A stretch of DNA of 36,959 bases, taken from positions 1-36,959 of the forward strand of contig JAIXYF010000489.1 of NCBI GenBank assembly GCA_027490345.1, written 5' to 3'. The translations under genes were made by a program, and so were the position numbers. Below, one piece after another: positions 32,266 to 36,959 of the stretch; within the stretch, counting starts at the first letter, position 1, and each line of letters starts with the position of its first letter. The notes under the pieces were generated by a model. The model was not told the DNA's origin. It saw only the letters and a program-made list of their open reading frames with translations, and ran no database searches. Origin of the DNA: Novosphingobium sp. GTDB lineage: Bacteria > Pseudomonadota > Alphaproteobacteria > Sphingomonadales > Sphingomonadaceae.

Positions 32266-32385
32266 ATTCGTCGCGCTTGCGGCTCCTGTTGTGCGGCCCT
32301 CGACTTAAAGTCGTTGACATCTACGCCGTCCCCATGCTGCCTTTTGACCGGGTTCGCATCCTGTATCGAAAGTGCCCGGAAAACC

Positions 32386-33288
32386 ATGAACGATGGGAGC
32401 TACGCCGTGGCCGAGGACGGCGAAAGCCATATGGTCCCTGCCGATTATCCGCATAGGGCCGATTCGTCGGGCGGAAGCCCGCCGGCAACACCAGCCCCTC
32501 GCCCTGTTGGCGATGCAGCCAGTGTTTCGGCACGGCTGGTAGCGGCACGGCTGTCCTTGGGACTTGAAGCCAGCGATGTCGCCGTGCGCACAAGGGTGAC
32601 GCTGCGCCATATCGAGGCGCTCGAGGCAGGCAACTATAGCGCAATGCCCGGGCGCCCTTATGCCATAGGATTTGCGCGGGCGTATGCGCGGGCCGTGGGC
32701 TTGCCAGATGCGGAAGTTGCAGAAGCCGTAAGGGCCGAACTTGAGGGGGCGGTGCGGCGCCATGAGCCGCGAGTTGTCAACCAGTTTGAGGTCGGGGATC
32801 CGGCCAAGACCCCCTCACGTCTGCTGGGCTGGCTGGCTCTTGTTCTGGTTGGCGCTCTTCTTGCGATGGGCGGAATCTTCTGGCGAAGCTACTATGCGCC
32901 AGCCGTGCCGCTACCTGCCTTGACGAACGATGTCTCGCGCACTGCACCCACGACGACAAAGCGGTCGGCTCCTCGTCCCAGCGACGGGCCGGTTGTTTTC
33001 ACGGCGCTTGAGGAAGGCATCTGGGTCAAGTTCTATGACGGCCAAGGCAAACAGCTAATGCAAAAGCAGCTGGCGAAGGGGGAAACCTACACCGTCCCGC
33101 AAGATGTTACCGGGACCAGGCTTTGGACTGGCCGACCCGATGCGCTATCGATCACGATCGGGGGTCGGCTGGTGCCGCCCCTCGCCGATGCAGAAAAAGT
33201 GATAAAAGACATCCCGGTCGACTCAGCCAGTCTTCAGGCGCGCCCACGTCCTGCACCGTCAGCGCTGCCCGCCCCGGAAGGACGCTGA
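32386..33288 (+). CDS. RodZ-like helix-turn-helix membrane protein
   Basis: A 300-residue protein with RodZ architecture: a cytoplasmic HTH_25 domain (residues about 46-115; SARLVAARLSLGLEASDVA, LRHIEALEAGNYSAMPGRPY, GFARAYARAVGL), a single membrane segment (about 148-166) and a periplasmic DUF4115-type domain (about 195-275; GIWVKFYDGQGKQLMQKQLAKG and DALSITIGGRLVPPL). RodZ links MreB filaments to the wall machinery and shapes rods. The first 40 residues are a polar proline-rich stretch. The frame opens at a TTG at 32314, but ATG 32386 is preferred on position. A TTGACA at 32314-32319 could be a -35 box, without a clear -10. The CpoB-like gene follows after 120 bp. Confidence 0.88.
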   Translation: MNDGSYAVAEDGESHMVPADYPHRADSSGGSPPATPAPRPVGDAASVSARLVAARLSLGLEASDVAVRTRVTLRHIEALEAGNYSAMPGRPYAIGFARAYARAVGLPDAEVAEAVRAELEGAVRRHEPRVVNQFEVGDPAKTPSRLLGWLALVLVGALLAMGGIFWRSYYAPAVPLPALTNDVSRTAPTTTKRSAPRPSDGPVVFTALEEGIWVKFYDGQGKQLMQKQLAKGETYTVPQDVTGTRLWTGRPDALSITIGGRLVPPLADAEKVIKDIPVDSASLQARPRPAPSALPAPEGR

Positions 33289-33408
33289 TGGACTCCGCCC
33301 GCAGCTAATCTGTGTGAAACCTTTGGACTCGCCGGTGCATTGTCAACCAGATGCTTGCGTGTGGACATCAAGACAGCGCATGGAAGCCGCAGGTCTCAGA
33401 CGGGAGTA

Positions 33409-34401
33409 ATGATGCGAATGACGTTTGGTTCAGGCCGTTCAGGTTCAGTCTTGGCCCTTGCATTCGGAGCTCTCACTTTGGCAGCGCTGCCTGCCGGGCC
33501 GATTGCCATTGCCAGTGCCCAGACGGCATCCGAGAGCACCGATGTCCGCCTTCGCCGCTTAGAGGCTGAACTGCGTGCCGTGCAGCGCAAGGTTTTTCCA
33601 GACGGCGCGGGCAAGTCCTATGGGGCCGAGCTTGTCTCTTCAGCTAATGGGGCGGGCGTCGCTGCTCCAGCGCTTGGACCGGCGCCCACGGGCCTGACCG
33701 ATCTTCTGACGCGGATGGATGCGGTTGAAGCGCAGTTGCAGCGCCTTACCGCGGCGACCGAAGAGAACCAGAATTATATCTCGAAACTCGAGGTGCGGCT
33801 TGCTGCGCTCGAGGCCGCCAAGTCGGCGGCCGCAAATGCTGCTGTGCCGGTAGGCCAGGCCGGGGCAGCCGGTGCGGTGTCGTCTGCGCCCTTGGCCGTT
33901 TCTGAACCGCCCAAGCCTGCCAAGTCGGTGCCCAAGCTGCCGGCGGCAAAGCCCGATGCATCATCCGATCGGGTGGCTGCAGTTCTTGCGGTGGAAAAGC
34001 CTGCAACCGACGACAAGGGTGAAGACGAATACGCTTACGGTTATCGTTTGTGGGAGGCCAAGTTCTTCCCGGAGGCGCAGCAGCAATTGCTGCGTGTCGT
34101 TCAGCAGTACCCCCGCCATGCCAGAATCAGTTACGCCCGCAACTTGCTCGGCCGGGCCTTCCTTGATGATGGCAAGCCGGGCACGGCTGCTCAGTATTTC
34201 CTCCAGAATTATCAGGCGGATCGCAAGGGTGACCGGGCTGCAGACAGCTTGCTTTATCTGGGCGTAGCAATGGGCCGGCTGAAAGAAGAGAAGCGTGCTT
34301 GTGTTGCCTTCGGCGAGTTTCGGCAGAGCTATCCTGCCGAGGCAACCGGGCGCCTGAAGTCGCAGTATGAGGCGGCTATCAAGCCGTTGACCTGCAATTG
34401 A
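33409..34401 (+). CDS. CpoB/YbgF-like periplasmic TPR protein
   Basis: A 330-residue exported protein: a signal peptide (MRMTFGSG, hydrophobic to about residue 35, cleavage near ASAQT), then a coiled-coil region (about 40-150; VRLRRLEAELRAVQRKV, VEAQLQRLTAATEENQNYI, LEVRLAALEAAKS) and an Ala/Pro linker. The C-terminal tetratricopeptide repeats (about 225-325) begin EYAYGYRLWEAKFFPEAQQQL. This is the plan of CpoB (YbgF), which coordinates wall synthesis with Tol-Pal constriction. No tol genes are in the window. Two adjacent ATGs (33409, 33412) and a third (33418) compete; GGGAG precedes them, so the exact first residue is uncertain. The next gene is tilS, as in many alphaproteobacteria. Confidence 0.85.
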   Translation: MMRMTFGSGRSGSVLALAFGALTLAALPAGPIAIASAQTASESTDVRLRRLEAELRAVQRKVFPDGAGKSYGAELVSSANGAGVAAPALGPAPTGLTDLLTRMDAVEAQLQRLTAATEENQNYISKLEVRLAALEAAKSAAANAAVPVGQAGAAGAVSSAPLAVSEPPKPAKSVPKLPAAKPDASSDRVAAVLAVEKPATDDKGEDEYAYGYRLWEAKFFPEAQQQLLRVVQQYPRHARISYARNLLGRAFLDDGKPGTAAQYFLQNYQADRKGDRAADSLLYLGVAMGRLKEEKRACVAFGEFRQSYPAEATGRLKSQYEAAIKPLTCN

Positions 34402-34441
34402 TAGCGCACAGCGCAACCGCTTTCTGGCGGACTGGAGAGCG

Positions 34442-35371
34442 TTGCAGGCTGAACCAGCGCCCGTAGGTCTTGCTGTCTCCGGTGGCCCGGACAGCCTGGC
34501 GCTCCTGTTGCTTGCCAATGCTGCATTTCCCGGTGGTTTCGAAGTTGCAACGGTTGATCACGGTATCCGGGCCGAAGGTGCGGCTGAAGCTATCACCGTA
34601 GGACGCATTTGCACACAGCTGGGAATTCGCCACGCCACCTTGCGCATCGATCTAGGTAGCGGCCCTGCGCTGCAGGAGCGGGCGCGCAAGGCTCGCTACA
34701 GCGCGCTTGGCGAATGGGCGATGACTCGCGGTCTTCAGGCTATCGCAACGGCGCACCACGCAGATGATCAGGCGGAAACCGTGCTGATGCGGCTAGCCCG
34801 CGGAGCCGGGGTACGTGGTCTGGCGGGGATGCGGGCACACGCGTGTGTGCCCGGGTGGCCTGAATGCGCCTTGCTGCGCCCCCTGCTCGGCTGGCGGCGA
34901 AGCGAGCTTGAAAAGATTGTCAAGCAAGCTGGAATGAAGGCTGCGGTTGATCCATCAAACACTAACGATCGGTTTGAGCGGGTTCGGATGCGCAAGATGC
35001 TGGCCGCCTTTCCGGCACTTGATCCCGCATTCGTTGCGACGAGCGCAAGTCACCTCGCGCAAGCCGATTCTGCGATCGAGTGGGCAACGCAGCGCAGTTT
35101 CGCATCTGCGGAAACGCATGAAGGTGTCGTGTATTGGGCGCCTGCGGACACGCCCCGCGTGATTGCGCTTCGCATACTGGAGCGGATCTTGGCAAGGTTT
35201 GGCGCGGGAACTCCCCGCGGCAACGCTATTTCGCGTTGGCACGACCGGCTTGCTGCAGGCAAAGTCGCGACACTTGGCGGTGTGCGGGGTGATGGGCGCA
35301 GCAGCACATGGCGTTTTGCCGCCGCGCGCGCACCTCGCTTTCGGTCCTCGCAGGTTTCAGAAAGTCCCTAA
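34442..35371 (+). CDS. tilS: tRNA(Ile)-lysidine synthase
   Basis: TilS converts C34 of the CAU-anticodon tRNA-Ile to lysidine, so that it reads AUA. The 309-residue protein has the PP-loop SGGPDS at residues 13-18, then VDHGIR, ERARKARYSAL and TAHHADDQAETVLMRLARG, followed by RPLLGWRRSEL and DPSNTNDRFERVRMRK, all diagnostic. No ATG starts the frame. TTG 34442 has GGAGAG just upstream. An in-frame stretch before it (IDSAQRNRFLADWRAL, from an ATT at 34397) resembles typical TilS N-termini, so an unusual upstream start is possible. It lies 40 bp after the CpoB-like gene. A C-terminal substrate domain beyond residue 230 is short. Confidence 0.93.
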   Translation: MQAEPAPVGLAVSGGPDSLALLLLANAAFPGGFEVATVDHGIRAEGAAEAITVGRICTQLGIRHATLRIDLGSGPALQERARKARYSALGEWAMTRGLQAIATAHHADDQAETVLMRLARGAGVRGLAGMRAHACVPGWPECALLRPLLGWRRSELEKIVKQAGMKAAVDPSNTNDRFERVRMRKMLAAFPALDPAFVATSASHLAQADSAIEWATQRSFASAETHEGVVYWAPADTPRVIALRILERILARFGAGTPRGNAISRWHDRLAAGKVATLGGVRGDGRSSTWRFAAARAPRFRSSQVSESP

Positions 35372-35462
35372 GGGCAAGAAATTCGCATAATGGGTTATAT
35401 TGCCATTCCCCAACGGCGTCCTACATTGAAGGAGTAGTTTTTCCCGGATCGAGAGCCGCGCC

Positions 35463-36959
<1,497 letters not shown>

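Noticed and set aside
32314..32345. TTGACA as promoter for the RodZ-like gene
   Set aside because: No acceptable -10 element at 16-18 bp, so it is noted only in the gene entry.
35372..35462. Sigma-32 type promoter upstream of ftsH
   Set aside because: No CTTG box with a matching -10 could be found in the 91-bp gap.

Overview
The window is GC-rich alphaproteobacterial chromosome. The gene families and their order point to Sphingomonadales (Novosphingobium/Sphingobium type), although no rRNA or other phylogenetic marker is present to prove it. Evidence includes the rho-hemJ-hemE / ppsR-maf-aroE-coaE-dnaQ block, an RcdA (DUF1465) protein, DUF1491, YdcH-type DUF465 proteins, and a CpoB-like/tilS/ftsH order. 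I see no insertion sequences, integrases, CRISPR arrays, tRNAs or rRNAs. This is core chromosome, not a transferred island.

The key landmark is the 347-bp hemE-ppsR intergenic region (3689-4035). In Caulobacter and Rickettsia the chromosomal origin lies exactly between hemE and this gene (RP001/CC_0001, DUF299). Here the region has a 50-bp stretch of about 34% GC, a 12-bp perfect palindrome, several degenerate DnaA boxes, three GANTC (CcrM) sites, and flanking genes pointing outward on both sides. I read it as the replication origin.

Layout. 1-3688 (leftward): two BLUF blue-light receptor genes in tandem, then rho, hemJ and hemE. 3689-4035: origin. 4036-10216 (rightward): ppsR, maf, aroE, coaE and dnaQ, tightly packed with ATGA overlaps or short gaps; then hpf and ptsN, with short tandem repeats, a long hairpin and a T16 tract between and inside them; then a DUF1491 gene and a SleB-type wall hydrolase. 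10269-14466 (leftward): rpe, heparinase-like, purH. 14787-17222: a secreted DUF2141 protein, then a leftward inositol-1-phosphate synthase and CTP:inositol-phosphate cytidylyltransferase. 17575-24053: DMT exporter, Old Yellow Enzyme, CitE-like lyase, small lipoprotein, lipB, a membrane protein and an MFS transporter. 24060-28440 (leftward): metallo-hydrolase, a DUF4230 protein with a damaged-looking 5' end, a polytopic membrane protein, nadA and a CDP-alcohol phosphotransferase. 28518-29812: rcdA and two divergent DUF465 genes. 29992-36959 (rightward): ptsP, a RodZ-like protein, a CpoB-like protein, tilS and ftsH (cut by the window end).

Themes. (1) Replication and cell cycle: the origin, RcdA (CtrA proteolysis) and GANTC clusters. 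(2) The nitrogen PTS: ptsP (EI-Ntr) and ptsN (EIIA-Ntr) are both here, with hpf next to ptsN, and ppsR controls another PEP enzyme. (3) A possible CDP-inositol route: inositol-phosphate synthase, a cytidylyltransferase and a CDP-alcohol transferase. (4) Envelope maintenance: RodZ-like, CpoB-like, FtsH and SleB-like proteins. The most unusual signals are the homopolymer in ptsN, the repeats flanking it, the triplicated 18-mer at ppsR-maf, the tandem BLUF genes and the broken DUF4230 leader.
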